Shown: positions 1 to 12,010 of the stretch, in pieces
Layout: each line of letters begins with the position of its first letter
Numbering within the stretch: position 1 is the first letter of the stretch
Assembly (NCBI GenBank): GCA_027475525.1
Contig: JAMWFC010000125.1
Span: 1 to 64,000 of the forward strand
Length of the DNA: 64,000 bases
Direction: 5' to 3'
Source: Macrolepiota albuminosa
Taxonomy: Eukaryota; Basidiomycota; Agaricomycetes; Agaricales; Agaricaceae
Made by a program: the position numbers and the translations under genes
Notes under the pieces: model-generated
Databases searched by the model: none
What the model was told of the DNA's origin: nothing
The model's input: only the letters and a program-made list of their open reading frames with translations

Positions 1-150
1 AATACCGGGGTACTTGTCACAGATTTAAGGTTTGCGTGAGAGAGTTGTTCTATTTTTATTTAAACTATTTTTAAAAAATCTAAAATAATTATTTTCAAAT
101 AGCCCTCTCAAAATACATGCCATTTGCACTCCAAAACACCTTATTTCCTT
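1..150. repeat. Transposon-end fragment at window edge
   Basis: Bases 11-36 (ACTTGTCACAGATTTAAGG and following) recur in inverted orientation at about 23365-23392, and a looser relative lies at 16640-16830, where the same succession of motifs (CCGG, ACTTGT, then an AT-rich run ending AAATAGCC) is seen. This is the end of a dispersed repeat of unknown class. It is cut by the window start, so its full extent cannot be judged. Confidence 0.45.
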
Positions 151-267
151 GACAGAATCCAGGGAAAAATATGTTTTAAACACAAATTTCAACTTATTGC
201 TATTTCACTGCATGTCTTCAATTTTCCCCTGCTGTGACTGCAAAAATCTATTATTGACATATGTTCC

Positions 268-1440
268 ATGCTCGACACAATTATTTCTTTTGATGCTGGT
301 GGCGGCAATGGCAGCAGCAACGCCCATGGGAGTGCCAAAAAGAGATGGACAGGCTATAGTAGTGCGTCCACATACACATTGATGTGTCCAACCACCACGA
401 CTGCCATGCCTACGAGCATGAGCAAGAGCACGAATCCCACCACCAGCGGGAGCCCGAACACATCCATCAATAACAATCGTGACTGAACTTGCACGCGGTT
501 CTCAAATTTCTTTTCTGTGCACCATTGGAGGCAGTACAAGTTCTCTCCTGCCTCCGGGTCTGCCTCCACGTCTACAGCGACTTCTCAGTTGCCTAGGAAG
601 ACAATAGCGACGACACCCACTACTGCAAGCGTTGCTGTACCTGTGTTTTCACGCATGAACACAGACAGGACAATCACTATCAGCGAGCAGGTGCTGTGGC
701 ATTACCAGCGGCACCATGGCAGGGGTGGGAGCAGGAGCAACACCTAGGCTGACGGTCATGGACAAGGAGATGGGATGGGCAAAGGGAAGGGGAAGGGACG
801 GAGAGGACAATCACAGCTGAGCGGCACGCTGCGAGCTGGGGACAGAGTGACGAGCCTGGTGTGGGTGTGAGTGCGTCTTATGGGTTCTTGAGGCCTGGTG
901 TGGGAGCAGGGATGTATGTGCCGAGGACGCTTTCAAAGCTTTCGATGGATTTGGGTGCTGGTCGCTTCTCAGGTCGGGGTGGGCAAGGTGCTGTTGGGGA
1001 TGAGGAAGACCCAGACTAAGGGGACAAGGATGAGAAGGGTCAGAGGGAGGAGGACAATGAAACGTCACTGTTGAGCACAAGTCCGTATGTGTTTACGCCG
1101 AATGACAAGGATAGGAGCGGTGGCGGTGGTGGACTTATAAGGAGGAGACTGAGCAATAGGTTTGGCTCAGCGTATTTTGATGAGGACTCGTCCACGATTG
1201 CGAGTGTTGGTGCAGAGGAGAGGTGGTTGGCTGAGAATACGAGTGTTAGCGATGACGAGGATGGGGAGTTGGATTTTGATGAGGCGTCTGGGAATGAGAA
1301 AGGACGCGAGGAGGATGTTTATATGATGTTGATGAGAATGACAACGACAACGACGACTCGGAGCAGGGGCACAGAGTCATGTTTTCGCCTCAAAAACGGC
1401 TGTCGCACCGTGTGCCAGCTGACGATGCTTAGTTTGTGAT
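268..1440 (+). pseudogene. Decayed coding-like region, product unknown
   Basis: The stretch has codon-like composition and open frames that change repeatedly. The best piece is at 1071-1439, where a Gly-rich, then Ser/Asp/Glu-rich acidic protein can be read (motifs SPYVFTPNDKD, LIRRRLSNRFGSAY, DDEDGELDFDEA). Such low-complexity acidic segments are common in fungal regulatory proteins and do not identify a family. Frame changes around 480-1070 suggest an inactivated gene or several exons. I do not recognise the product. Confidence 0.25.
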
Positions 1441-1624
1441 ACACAATTGGATGCTACGCACCGACTACATTTTCATCGTGCTTTTTTTCCCGGGACAGTT
1501 GATTTCTTTTAGTTATGACATGACCCTTTCTCTCAATTCCATCTCTCCCTCAAATCCTATCCCACCACCCATACTGAAAAGATGTCTATGAGCCATGCAC
1601 AGAGGGACAAACGCGGACTCGCTG

Positions 1625-2165
1625 TCTAATCATATTCTTGATCGTTCCAGATGCACACTCGATATTGGAATCCATGCCTCATAGCTGCATAAAACCAGAA
1701 TAAGCCTGGAACCACGCGTTTATCCAAAACTCACAGTAACCCTTGCAGTCTCCAATGTCACTCTCTGGCCTCTCAGCGTCCCCAATATATCCACGCCCTC
1801 ATCCGCCGCCTCTCTGCGTATCTCTCTCAGCCGTAGACTGCTCCCTTCCAAAGCCTGCGTCCCAACAAGCAGCCGCGCACGATCACCCTACTTGTCATAC
1901 GGGTCATCCGAACTCTGCACACCCTCACGCACGCTCCCGCTCCACACAAGCAGGTCCTGCACTTGCTGCGCATGCACGTCCTTTGCGTGTTTCTTATACC
2001 ACGCAAATTCGCCCTTGACCTGCTCCATCCGCATCGAATACTGCCCCTTGATCGACGGTGGCATGCCTTGAATCTGAGTCGCAGCGACCTGCGCGCATGC
2101 AACATTCGCGTTTTCATACAGGAGTCCGAGTAGCTCTTTGGCCGAAATCTTTCAAACCTCTCAGA
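1625..2165 (-). pseudogene. Vti1-like v-SNARE, inactivated
   Basis: On the minus strand the reading shows an N-terminal three-helix region (IQGMPPSIKGQYSMRMEQVK, then YKKHAKDVHAQQ) followed by a Qb-SNARE-like stretch (RARLLVGTQALEGSSLRLRE, then ILGTLRGQRVTLETAR). A last exon at about 1625-1685 reads SGTIKNMIRQRV. Vti1 is the Qb-SNARE that drives Golgi-to-endosome and vacuole fusion. An in-frame TAG separates the N-terminal part (after SSDDPYDK) from the SNARE part. The C-terminal membrane anchor is not visible, so the copy is broken. It lies head to head with the plus-strand gene at 2114. The family call rests on remembered SNARE conservation around the zero-layer Q. Confidence 0.72.
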
Positions 2166-2869
2166 TGCTGATGCCGATTTGTTTATGGATGTCAATGACC
2201 GCAACGCCAACCTCGAGCCTGTGCGTAATCCTACAGTACAGAACTTTCTTAAATATTTAATCATGGTTGACGGTACGTTTCTTCCCTTGTCAGTGTTATC
2301 TAATCCCTATCTAATCCTTTATGTAGACTTAGGCGAGTCCATCTACGATCATATTGCAGGGGCTCTCTTCGATGCTCTCGGCTTTGCTTCTCCTGATCGT
2401 TCAACATTTTTGCATTACATGATACCGTTCTTCATCTGTGGCACCAAAACCACCGTGGAGACTGATGTCTGCCTCCTGGCACCTGACTCCATAGTCCTCC
2501 TCGTTGTTCACGGGGACAAAGGCATGTCCGATGCACCAGGAGTTTTTCCCGAACCCCAGGTTATTGCTCAGGCTACCGCTGCCGCTCAACTCAATAATAA
2601 TTTGCGAAAATATAGACGGTTACCCGCTAAGGATATGGTTATTCCCGCGATTGCATTGAGTCAAACGCGCCCAGATTTTTACAAGATTCCCGTCAGCTTG
2701 TTCAAGCGGTCGAGGAGGGAAAGTATCCGGAGCAGGGGACTATTGTAAAGGGGTGTACTCTGCCGCCTGGGACGATGAAAAATCTTGCGTATAGGAAGAG
2801 TGTTATTCAGCATTACCCATCTTTTCACGATATTGTGAAAGAATATGCTGAGAATATTCTCCGTTAGTT
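2114..2869 (+). pseudogene. Uncharacterised Agaricomycete protein, possibly PD-(D/E)XK-like, frameshifted
   Basis: Exon 1 ends at ...FLKYLIMVD with a GTACGT donor at 2270, the acceptor is near 2325, and exon 2 runs from LGESIYDHIAGAL. The motifs FFICGTKTTVETDVC, PEPQVIAQATAAAQ and YKIPVS match a family of uncharacterised mushroom-forming-fungus proteins that I recall with a conserved (V)QEDK after a D-containing strand. That pattern resembles PD-(D/E)XK nucleases. Here the position reads VHGDK, so the acidic residue is lost. A one-base shift near 2697 separates PVS from VQAVEEGKYPEQGTIVKG, after which the frame runs to a TAG at 2864. The family is known to me only as hypothetical, and the nuclease idea is inference. 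Confidence 0.55.
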
Positions 2870-2879
2870 TTTCTTGATC

Positions 2880-4380
2880 GTCTTTTAGTTACGTATTACA
2901 CAGTACATAAGGACTTGTACAGTATATAAAGACTTTGTGATTCTACATGTCCGTAGACTTATTGTGCCCAAAAAGACAACAAAAGGCCAGAAAATCCAAA
3001 AGCCGACACTACGCCAAGTTGAGGACCAAGGCGCGTGAGAAAACCTTTGGAAGACGCTTTGCCTCCAAAACACTGCACTTTTCAATTTGATAATCTCGGA
3101 CACTTCTCAATTACCCTCATTTCTTGTCTTTCCCAGAGCGATGCTTTGTTCCAGACTTCCTCCTTTATAACAGCTTTGTCTCCCGATATTGGTAAGTCGA
3201 TCGTAATACAAATCATATGTTTTCCAATTATCGCCGTCTCAGTTAGACACTCGCACCACCAACACCTAAGTTCATTGGCCACGAGTCCCAGCATTTCAAG
3301 CACGGATTCTCGCTTCGTGTATCGACTCTATGATCATTTGTGGATTTTTGGTGGGCCGTTAACACGTCATCTTCAAATTTTCGTTCAAAATCTATATTTA
3401 TCTCGTGCTCAACGACTTGCCTTCCGGTTTGCATTTGTCCAACGTGCACTACACTGGCCTTTGATCAGTTTTCATTCGAGGATATCTTCAGTCTTATAGA
3501 CTTCGCCACAAACGCTCTCCTATGTTTTACTTTGGTATTCCAAAAAGGTAATTTTTATGGGACATTCAAAATCGTACGGATGACGCATTACAATCGTGGG
3601 AGCTTATGTGTCCTCAATCCGAGCCGGGTCGATTCTCACGGAACTGCTCTTCTCACGAGGATTTAAGCCATTCTACCACATGGAGAACCTGTCGCGGCAG
3701 TCATGGGAGGGGATCATGAGCAGACTGTCTGGGATCCTGGGCGCGCCGCTGCTGCTAGAACAATTCGATGGCAAGGTGACAACTTACGGAAAGCCTGAGA
3801 CTCTGGAATACTGTGTTTACAGTACGTTGCACATCTACGCCAGCTGGGCTAGAGCTGGATGTTGCAAAGGGTAATCTCGCGTGAGGCTCTGGAGCGAGAA
3901 GGTTGAGCTTCGGAACAGGGATGGGCCATTGCTCTAAGTCTGCGCCAACCATGTCGGACGGTGTTAATTATAAGAGTGAATTCAGAAACTGTCTTTGTTG
4001 ACGGATCCTTGTCTAAGCGATTGGCGGCGACTTTTCAGCACGAGAGCTTTTGTTGTCTATAATTATACGCAATCCCACAAATCCTTCTCTTGTTCTCTAG
4101 TGGAGCACCATATCATCCTGTTTGTATACACTACGTGCTCCAGACCAGCATACTGGGCTGCTATAGGCAACTAATACAAACCAACGCGCCTAAGAACAAT
4201 CAAATGCAAGAATCCACGGGAGAGCATTCCCAACAGCGATCTACACTGTCTTTAAGCCTTGATGATCACGCAATGACTGAGGAGTAGTTGCGCCAGCATG
4301 TCTAATCTGAGGACAATATGTTGGCTTTAGACTTTTACAAACTATAAAAACCTCTTGTTATGGGACAACCGTTGACTCAT
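2880..4380. other. Unassigned region with short open frames
   Basis: Open frames exist at 3035-3499 and 3596-3874 on the plus strand. The second reads FYHMENLSRQSWEGIMSRLS then GAPLLLEQFDGKV, which looks protein-like and may be an exon of a decayed gene. A minus-strand frame at 3243-3449 is also protein-like. None carries a domain I recognise, and no convincing exon chain could be built. Confidence 0.25.
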
Positions 4381-4388
4381 CCTACCCA

Positions 4389-5300
4389 ATGACACCGGTC
4401 GCAGTCAAGGAAGCTATTACCATGGCCGACACCCGGGCCTAGCAGAAACAGGTCCTCAATCTTTTTTACTCTCCGCATATCGGAGACAACAGCGATAATA
4501 ATTACAAGTTTGTAGAATTCAAGGCAAGCATTCTGTCAAGGGTACTGCTTGCTTTCCCCTGACGTACCGTGATGAGCCCATGTTTTCAAAGATTGATTGG
4601 CCTCCTCTGACGTGACGGAACAAGGACGTTTTCTCTCCAAACGAAACTTACTCAGTGCTGTCCAGAAGGTTAAACATCCGACCCCTGCAATCGGCACAGA
4701 GATTCTAGGTATCGACCTTAGGCAGATATCCGATGACCAAAAGGATGAACTGTGAGCTTAAATCGCCCTCTTGCTCAAGCTTTGATTCCACAGCGATGAT
4801 CAGAGCTCTTCTCGTGGCTAAACATTGCGTTGTGTGTAAGTTCTCCGTTATCGTTATTCACGCAGTACGTATTTCTCCATCCCTGGAAAGTTTTCCGTGA
4901 CCAGGAAATTAACATCTACCAGCTTGATCTTGCACCCCACTTTGGGCCACTTCACAAGCATGCTACAACTCCAATTCCCAGGAACGGTCTTGAGGAAGTC
5001 TATGGTAAGCGTTTCTTCCCAAAGTAATTACGATACAACCTCATCTCTCATCTCCAGTTGTCTAAAACGATGCATCTCGTCGTCCGGACCCTGCTGCCTT
5101 TTCTAAGCTAGAGTTCTGGCACAGTGACGCACGTCTTCTACTTGTATTCCGACCGCACTTGTGGGTATAACCACCATATGATGGCGATAACAGGTCTTGT
5201 ATGAAATTCAGCCGCCAAGTATGACCTCTCTGAAACTCCTAACTGGGCCGGAAGTTGGCGGCGACATGCTGTAGAGTTCTGAGTAATCCTCATCTACTCC
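4389..5300 (+). pseudogene. TauD/TfdA-type Fe(II)/2-oxoglutarate dioxygenase, inactivated
   Basis: Recognisable pieces in order are an N-terminal region from ATG 4389 (stop TAG within 20 codons), TPAIGTEILGIDLRQISDD at about 4675-4740, VFRDQEINIYQLDLAPHFGP then KHATTPIPRNGLEEV at 4885-5000, and NDASRRPDPAAFSKLEFWHS at about 5065-5125. The FWHSD string contains the HxD pair that ligates iron in this family. These enzymes hydroxylate sulfonates such as taurine to release sulfite. Several stops and frameshifts and the loss of the C-terminal half (distal His, 2-oxoglutarate-binding Arg) make this a pseudogene. Confidence 0.72.
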
Positions 5301-5548
5301 ACAGGAAGGTTGTGGCAAAAAAAAGTTCTGAACTGAAACATAATCCCACCTTGCAGTCTGAGAGTTATCAAGGGGTATATGTATTCATTCTCCTGCCTAA
5401 CCCTAAGAAACATCACCCAATCCGCAATTGCAATTCCTGGCCTCGGATTTCATTATACAATGTCGAATTGGTGGTTGTTGAGTCAAAAAGGTCATATTCA
5501 GTCAAGCAAACAAGAAAAGAACAAAAAAAACGGTCTTCACAAATACAA

Positions 5549-6195
5549 TGTCAGCGCGCCTTCTTGAGCGTTCATGAATTTAATAGGTGCTCGAGGGCAA
5601 TGACTGTCATCCCACTATGCAGCCTCGCCTTTGACAATGCCCATCACGCACCATCACCAGAAGCTCCACACACACCCTCTCCTCTTACCCATGTGGGAAC
5701 CAGGACCTACGCCAGCAGCTATATCATCCCACCTCCCACCCGTCATGGAGTCCAACACTTCGGATAGTCCCCCAGCCATTCCACGACCCCAGTCCTTGCC
5801 CCTGGGTTCCTTGTTCACAAACGCCAATACCAGCACCTCCTGCGGAACCCACATCTCTCGAGTTTTATTCAGCGCCCTCCTCACTCGTGTTCCCATCCCA
5901 ACCTGTCAAGCTCGAGAACTTGGATGAAGGAACCGAAATCTGACAAGGCACAAGCAGGTAGAAGAGACCGCCGGCATCTGTGCCTGTGTCTATGGTTTCT
6001 TCTGTGCTCGTGCTCGCATTCGTACTGATTTGGTGCGCTTGTGGGGTCAAAGCCAAGCTTGACTCCGAGGGAGAGGATGAGTCGATAACACTCTTAGACT
6101 TTGTCGAGCTCGTGCTTCAGTTCCCCCTGCATGACCACCATATACTAATCCCTTCCCCGTTCTGCCATCGAAGGGAAACTCTAGATGAAAAGTAA
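5549..6195 (+). pseudogene. Possible N-terminal fragment of a transcription-factor paralogue
   Basis: Pro/Ser/His-rich frames interrupt one another. The piece IPAPPAEPTSLEF at about 5825 is closely similar in DNA to the start of the C2H2 gene at 38470 (shared bases CAATACCAGCACCTCC). This suggests another copy of that N-terminus, followed by a hydrophobic stretch at 5980-6060 that may be out of frame. No zinc finger is visible here. Confidence 0.3.
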
Positions 6196-6705
6196 AACTC
6201 AACGACAATTATTCACAGAGTAAGATCCCTACCTGAAAATACCTCCTCTACATGTCCTCATAACCTTGCCATATCCTAACCCTCCTGACGTTCCATAGCC
6301 GTACGTATACCACCCATATGGCTGCTCAAAGGACCTATTCCTGCCCACCATCACCGCTGCCCAGGTGAGCGTCAATATTTCGGTGTTCCGCAGTTTTTCT
6401 CATATACTCAGGAGTAGTGATGGATTCGCAGTATCGTATAAGTCGTAGATCACTTTTCTTCGAACGTATGGACGTCTTCAGTTTTATTCAATATGTTTTG
6501 AATCTATTGGGTCACCGCAGAATCATAATGAACTTGCTGATGTAAGACGTTGTCATATCAAGCGAATATAGTCATCTCAGTAAGCCGAATGCAGTACGTT
6601 TGTGACTCCGAGTCAGCTCACTAGAAATTCGTGGACACTAGGAATCAATTCACTTAGTAGTGAGTCCGTTCCACTATTGAGCAGGTATGAACTCCGCCCT
6701 TCCTC

Positions 6706-7560
6706 TGTAAATGAGGTCGTCTCATCTTCAGTGTAAAGAAGAGGGTTGGGCAGAAAAATTGAGGGACCAGAAGAATGAAGGCCACAACATATTGGGCAGG
6801 ATTCGCGTGAACAAAGTTATTGGAAACATTCCTCTTTCACCTGGCCGCTCTTTCCAAACAAGCTCTTGTAACATCTGTGAACTTGTTCCAATGATGGGTT
6901 GCGCCACGATTTTTCACATGTAATCCATAATTTCGCATTTGAAGGTACGTCCTTCTTATGGCTTTATTCTCTATGTTTACCTGTTGCCTTAACATGCAGG
7001 TGATGATGAATACGACTATTGGAAGGCCGAAGATGGTAGGGCGATGAAGAACAGATTGGATATCACTGCAGACCCCTACTCAAGGACGCGTAAGATCGTT
7101 CGAGGGAGTTTGGCTGCCTGATCTCATAGCACCACTGACCAACGAGGCTCATTAGGTTGTGTCGACAAGATTTCATACAGCGGATGGACAGATTGTAGGA
7201 ATCTTGCTCTTTGACGGTTCGTACGGATAATAACTCCAATGGCCAGGTCAATCAATACACATCAATATAGCGCTATCTGCTTTGAGCGAGACTTGGGTGA
7301 GGGAAATCAGGGTGATACTCCACAGGTAACCCTTGTTCAATATGGGGTCGATGGTGTTCCAGTTATCTCATATGGCAATGCAAAAGGCTGTCCTGTTGTA
7401 TTCACCAATGAATTCATGGGCATTCTTCAACTTTGAGATTTCTCTCGTCGTTCACTCGGACACACGGCAATCATTTGCTTACTTTCCGCATTATCGCTAT
7501 ACTCTGAATATTGGTCACTTCCTGATGGAGCATAGTCGCTCTCTTAAGCTGTAATTGTTG
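6706..7560 (+). pseudogene. Erv46/ERGIC3-like COPII cargo receptor, inactivated
   Basis: Successive segments read CKEEGWAEKLRDQKNEG, GRIRVNKVIGNIPLSPGRSF (about 6730-6850), GDDEYDYWKAEDGRAMK after a CAG acceptor at about 6990, then NTHQYSAICFERDLGEGNQG (7240-7310), NFEISLVVHSDTRQSFAY (7430-7490). This is the lumenal domain of Erv46, which cycles between ER and Golgi with Erv41. Conserved Cys positions and the second membrane segment are missing, and several frames must be joined, so the copy is dead. Upstream exons coding the first transmembrane helix were not found. Confidence 0.75.
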
Positions 7561-7939
7561 CCAGGGCATACGCGTAAGCATGGACATCGGGGCCGTCCTG
7601 AGTAGATCTGGACTGCAATCAGAATGTACTCATTGAGGTCTGATGCCACACAACTCGCTCGGAGAGATGTCAATAACCTCTCCAAACACCGAAGAAGTGT
7701 TCCCATTATGGTAACCTATGATATGAAACTAAAATGTAATTCTAAGTGAAGAAAGCGAGACAAAGAAGACACAATGCCCACCTTTAACTAACGACCTCAT
7801 CTTTTCCATCAATTGATATTTGGCCCGTTTTCTTGTCTGCTACACCAGCCTGTACAAAACACCCCATTTCCATATTCCATGTGTGGTACACAAAAGAGAC
7901 CCCGACGACAATCATCCTGAAGACATTAAGAATGTTACT

Positions 7940-8225
7940 CCAGACCCAAGCGTCGACACACGTGCTTACCTATACCCACCTTCCTTCTCCGTTGCGGTGC
8001 TGACACCCACAAGAAAAGCTGCATGCCCTGCGGTTGACGTGTCGCTCGCTCATCGAAACCTCTGACGAGTAAGCCACCAGCGTACACCAAACAGGTCAAG
8101 AAACACCGCAAAGAACCCGACAAGCACACGATCACGCCTACATAGAGATGTACGCCAAGACTGGATGTCGCCTGCGCCGGAAGAGTTGGTTGTCGTGGTG
8201 ATGGTGTCCTGATTTGTTTGGTGGC
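7940..8225 (-). pseudogene. C-terminal transmembrane exon, copy 1 (frameshifted)
   Basis: This minus-strand segment is a near copy of 35790-36070. The intact reading of the other copy ends in one hydrophobic helix (VGVIVLTLLVGFFALCLDLF) and a short tail RWWLTHQRFR. Here a short deletion within the helix-coding bases puts the tail out of frame. The parent protein is a single-pass or tail-anchored membrane protein that I do not recognise. The homology stops near 8225, before the upstream exon seen in copy 2. Confidence 0.5.
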
Positions 8226-8996
8226 TCATAGGCCATCACTGTGTATGCATTGTGGAACGGGGCGGGCAGGCGCGTCGTGTTGGGTGAATACAGAATCAAA
8301 GAATTGAATTATGCCAGTACAGTACAAAGGCTGGCGGTGTTGTCGTTCAAGGGTGGTGTAGTGAGGTTGAGAGGGAATACCTATGCCAATCACTCCATAG
8401 ATACTGTTGGCATTGGCGCGCTCTGGAACGTGGCACAGTATTACTGCTTCCAATCTGGACTAAACGTGGCTCCCCATTCACCCAACCAGTAATCACACGC
8501 ACGATTACATTCGAAAACAATGTTCCTTACCTTCTGCTCCCCAGAACTGCGTATTAGACTGTGGATGGATTGGTAACAAAGCGAGGATGTTGATCAATTC
8601 CGAGCTATGCAGAGACTGTCTCTGAGCCCGAGTGTAAGAGAAGGAAGGATAGGAAGCAGAAAAAAGTTGCCGACAACACTGGTGTCATGGAAAAGATAAG
8701 GATGATTGAGTTGAGAAGCAGGCCAAGGCCGAGGATGCTGCTATACAAAAGCAGGCTCTCCAGGATTTATAAAAGTAAGATTAACCTACAAGTTCATACA
8801 AAGATAATCAATAACCTGAAAACTTGTACAAAATCAGAAAGTATACAAGCAGAGTAACGTATTGTTATGCAGAAGCACTTTAATGATGTCCATAGTCCGT
8901 TCAATTTTATTTAATAAAAAATAGAGGTGTATCAATTGTACCATCAAGTTGTGATCAACAGGTACTTATCTATGGCAAATTTTATGTTGAGTAGCC
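8226..8996. other. Unassigned, transition to AT-rich DNA
   Basis: Both strands are open at 8226-8492 without recognisable domains. A Lys/Ala-rich frame at 8690-8770 resembles a protein tail ending in a stop. Base composition changes towards AT-rich, CpG-poor sequence near 8800. Confidence 0.25.
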
Positions 8997-9097
8997 TTTT
9001 TTTTCTCTTTCAAGCAGGTGGCTGACATAAGCAGATGGATATCCAGTCGACCCGGCACCTCAAGCCGCATTCACACGCTTGCAGCTGGTGCATGACT
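8997..9097. repeat. Edge repeat, copy 1
   Basis: About 100 bp, starting in a T-rich run and containing GATATCCAGTCGACCCGGCAC and CACACGCTTGCAGCTGGTG, also present at 44672-44777 in the same orientation with few differences. Both copies sit where gene-like sequence gives way to CpG-depleted satellite, yet both keep CpGs. It could be the end of a transposon. No terminal inverted repeat or target duplication was found. Confidence 0.6.
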
Positions 9098-9575
9098 TTT
9101 TGTCTTTCATGAGCAGGTGGATATGCAATCCATTTAGTCTTTCCTCAAAGCACCTCATTCCATGTTGGGAATGATTTATGGTGTTCTCATGCAGTTTTGA
9201 TTCATAGCACAAGCAATTGACTTGTACTTTACTGATCACTATGGTGAATTTAGCTCTAACTTTGTCATCATTGCTCTCAGTTAGTTCACATTATTTTGCA
9301 TGCTAATCAAACACATGCTTAGTTTTAAAAAGAGTAAATAGCTGTAGCTAAAGTTCTTAACAAAAAAAAATTATAATATAATACAAGTGGCACTCAAAAT
9401 GTGAGTGCCAATTTGCTTATCTAATAGTTTTAATTTGCTAATCAATATAAAACAAATAGAAAATACAAAACTTATTTATTAACAAAATGATCTGGACTTT
9501 GATATACCAAACAGGCTGTACAAAAGCAATCAGATAAAAATGCTTCTATAATTTAGAAAAAACATTGCAAAATAT
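9098..9575. other. AT-rich spacer with palindrome at 9388-9410
   Basis: No gene is seen. Bases 9388-9410 form an inverted repeat of the TGGCACTC...GAGTGCCA type that recurs, with small changes, at 9577, 44839, 51189 and 63421, usually just before satellite-like DNA. Confidence 0.5.
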
Positions 9576-11063
9576 ACTCACTCTAATTGTGAGTGTCAAT
9601 AAATACCAGCTTTCTTGTTGCTGCCTTTGATTATTTTTATTGAGTCATAGCAAAAGATTCAGAAATTATGTGACTTATTTGTTGGTTGATAGACATAAAA
9701 AATAGGTCTAGAAACATATTTTTCTCTTTGATCTATAGAATCTGCTCAAATCCTATACTGCTAGCCCAGGAACAAGAAGTATATTATGTTGACAATATAA
9801 CATATTAAAAAATTTGCAATGTTCCTAGACTGTCTCATGAACTACTAGGCAGAATCTAATGATCAGGGTCCTTCTAGATAACTCTTGAGAAGCTGGGATT
9901 TTACCAGCTCACAGGTCTAGCATATACTATGGTACTTCTTGAGATCTTCACAAATTATTGCTTGAAAAACTAACTTTTAGACTCTTTTATTGATTGAGCT
10001 ATGGTGAAGAATCTAGAGGTCATGTGACTTATTGGCTAGGTGAGAGAAAAAAGAAATAGGTTTAGGAACATATGTCTCTCTTAGATCTATGTGATCTGCT
10101 GTAATTAAAGACTGCTAGCAGAGGAACAAGGAGTATATTATTTTGAAAATATAATACATTAGAAAATTTGCAATGTTCCTGGATTATCTCATGAACTACT
10201 GGGTGGAATCTCATAATCAGAGCTTTTCTGAATAGGCCTTGAGAAACTGGTTTTCTACCAATCTACAAGTCTGGCATATACTATGGTAGTTGCTGGTATA
10301 TTCACAATTTATTGCTTAAAGAATCAACTTTTAGACCCTCTTATTGATGGGTCCATAGCAAAGGATCCAGAGGTCATGTGACTTGATGGCTGGTTGGTTG
10401 CCCAGCAGAATAGGTCTAGGAACATATTTTCTTGTTAGACCAAAGTGATCCGCTCAAATCTTAGTCTTTTATCCCAGGAACAAGGAGTATGCTATTTTAA
10501 TAATATAAAACATTATAAATTTGCAATGTTCCTGGATTATCTCATGAACTACTGGGAAGAATGGTGAGATCAGGATACCATTGAATAGCCCTTGAGGAAC
10601 TGAGTTTCTACAAACTCACAGGTCTAGCATATGCTATGGTAGCCACTGTGATATTTTCAATTTATTATTTGGAAAATCAACTTTTACACCTCCTTATTGA
10701 TTGGGCCATAGCAAAGGATCCAGAGGTCATGTGACTTACTGGCTGGTTGGTTGCCCAGCGGAATAGGTCTAGGAACATATTTTTCTGTTGGACCAAAGTG
10801 ATCCGCTCAAATTCTAGTCTTTTATCCTAGGAACAAGGAGTATGCTATTTTAATAATATACAACAACAAAAAATTCCATTGTTCCTGGATTTTCTCATGA
10901 ACTACTGGGCAGAATTGAAAAATCAGGATATCATTGGATAGCCCTTGAAAAACTGGTTGGCAACCAATCTACAGGTCCAGCATATACTATAGTGGTTCTT
11001 GAAATATTCACAATTTAGTGCTGCAAAAAATCAACTGTTAAGCCCTTTTATTGATGGGGCTAT
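9576..11063. repeat. Satellite of about 353 bp, four units
   Basis: A marker (TTATTGA then GCC/TATAGC then AGGTCATGTGACTT) starts at 9637, 9987, 10341, 10694 and 11048, giving periods of 350-354 bp. Each unit also holds GGAACATATTT, GATCTGCTCAAATC, AATTTGCAATGTTCCTGG and CATGAACTACTGGG. The array is strongly AT-rich and nearly free of CG. Related arrays lie at 12010-12765, 44838-46335 and 63420-63905. Confidence 0.85.
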
Positions 11064-11124
11064 AGAGAAGGGGCGTTATTCCAGGACAAAAATCAACAGT
11101 TGATTTTCTATGTCATACTAATAG
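11064..11124 (+). repeat. Dispersed 3'-end hairpin repeat, copy 1
   Basis: Contains the near-palindrome AAAATCAACAGTTGATTTT (11089-11107) followed by CTATGTCATACTAATAG, after which homology to the other copies (ending at 23599 and 60635) stops. Only the last 40-60 bp are shared here. Confidence 0.65.
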
Positions 11125-11424
11125 GTAACCACTGCTCACATGACTTATTAAAAGCTTGCAACTTCAAGTAGAAATGTTTAAAAACATGGTTTGCTAAGGT
11201 AGCTAAGGAATCTGTTCAGAATTGAGCCCAGAAATTAGGGAGAAAGGTCTAGCAAAATTTGTATGGGAATTTTACATGAAATTCTAGGAATCACTTACTA
11301 GTAGCAGATGTTTGCATAGTTATAAGTAGGAACAGAATAAATATACAAGTATTAAATACTAATAGAAAGCTGATAATTGGTAGAATACTATAGAGCAGTG
11401 GCTCATACTCACTTTATTCTTGGC
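11125..11424. other. AT-rich intergenic repeat
   Basis: No coding potential. Bases 11290-11400 resemble 51310-51410 (shared GTAGCAGATGTTTGCATAG and AGAATACTATA-type strings), so this is part of a dispersed element, perhaps an LTR or untranslated region of a Ty3 family. Confidence 0.4.
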
Positions 11425-12010
11425 CTAGTCAATCTTAGGATTGTGATTATGCAGCCAGAAAAATCCAAGTATTATATTCTGCTTTTCTAGGCTAGTGACC
11501 GCAAAGACAGCACCCTCAGAATGAGTCTGATAACAAAGGACTAAATCTACTACTGAGCAGATGGTTTCAGCTTCATTGAGCATACTATCAATAGTATAGA
11601 CTGGAATAGAATGAGAGAGAGACTGAGTAGTGAGTTGGTGTTGTTCCACATAATTAGTGTCCAGGAAGAGTCTAGTAGCATTACTGTCTAAGAAAGCTAC
11701 AACGCTCTGAGTTTGCTGAGTATCAGTTGTCTCAATCTCCACATTTAATCACAGAAAGTTAGAAGAAGGAGTAGAAGCAACAATATAGCAATGAGGGAGA
11801 TGTTGTTTCTAAGCTGAGACACATAGGCATTGGACAAGAGAAGGAGAAGAGGAGATCTTAGCTAAGGCTTTGACCAAGGAGGTATTTTGTATATCGGAGA
11901 GAGTGCTTACAGTTTCAGCCAGAGAATTATTAACAGGAAATGATATATTAGACAATTCTACTGATAGACATGTGAACCAATTAGCACTAGGCAGTATTTG
12001 TTGCTTGGTA
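11425..12010 (-). pseudogene. Ty3/gypsy protease remnant
   Basis: The minus-strand frame 11425-11742 reads VVAFLDSNATRLFLDTNYV, SIPVYTIDSMLNEA and ILGFFWLHNHNPKID. This is the retropepsin domain of a Ty3 polyprotein. The active-site DSGAT has become DSNAT, and the conserved ILG..WL motif is kept. An upstream open frame (11809-12036) may be the gag-protease linker. The fragment interrupts the 353-bp satellite, which resumes at about 12010, so it is either a nested insertion or part of a larger element containing the satellite. Confidence 0.7.

Noticed and set aside
9576..11063. CRISPR-like array
   Set aside because: Long satellite units of about 353 bp with no short direct repeats and spacers; the genome is eukaryotic.
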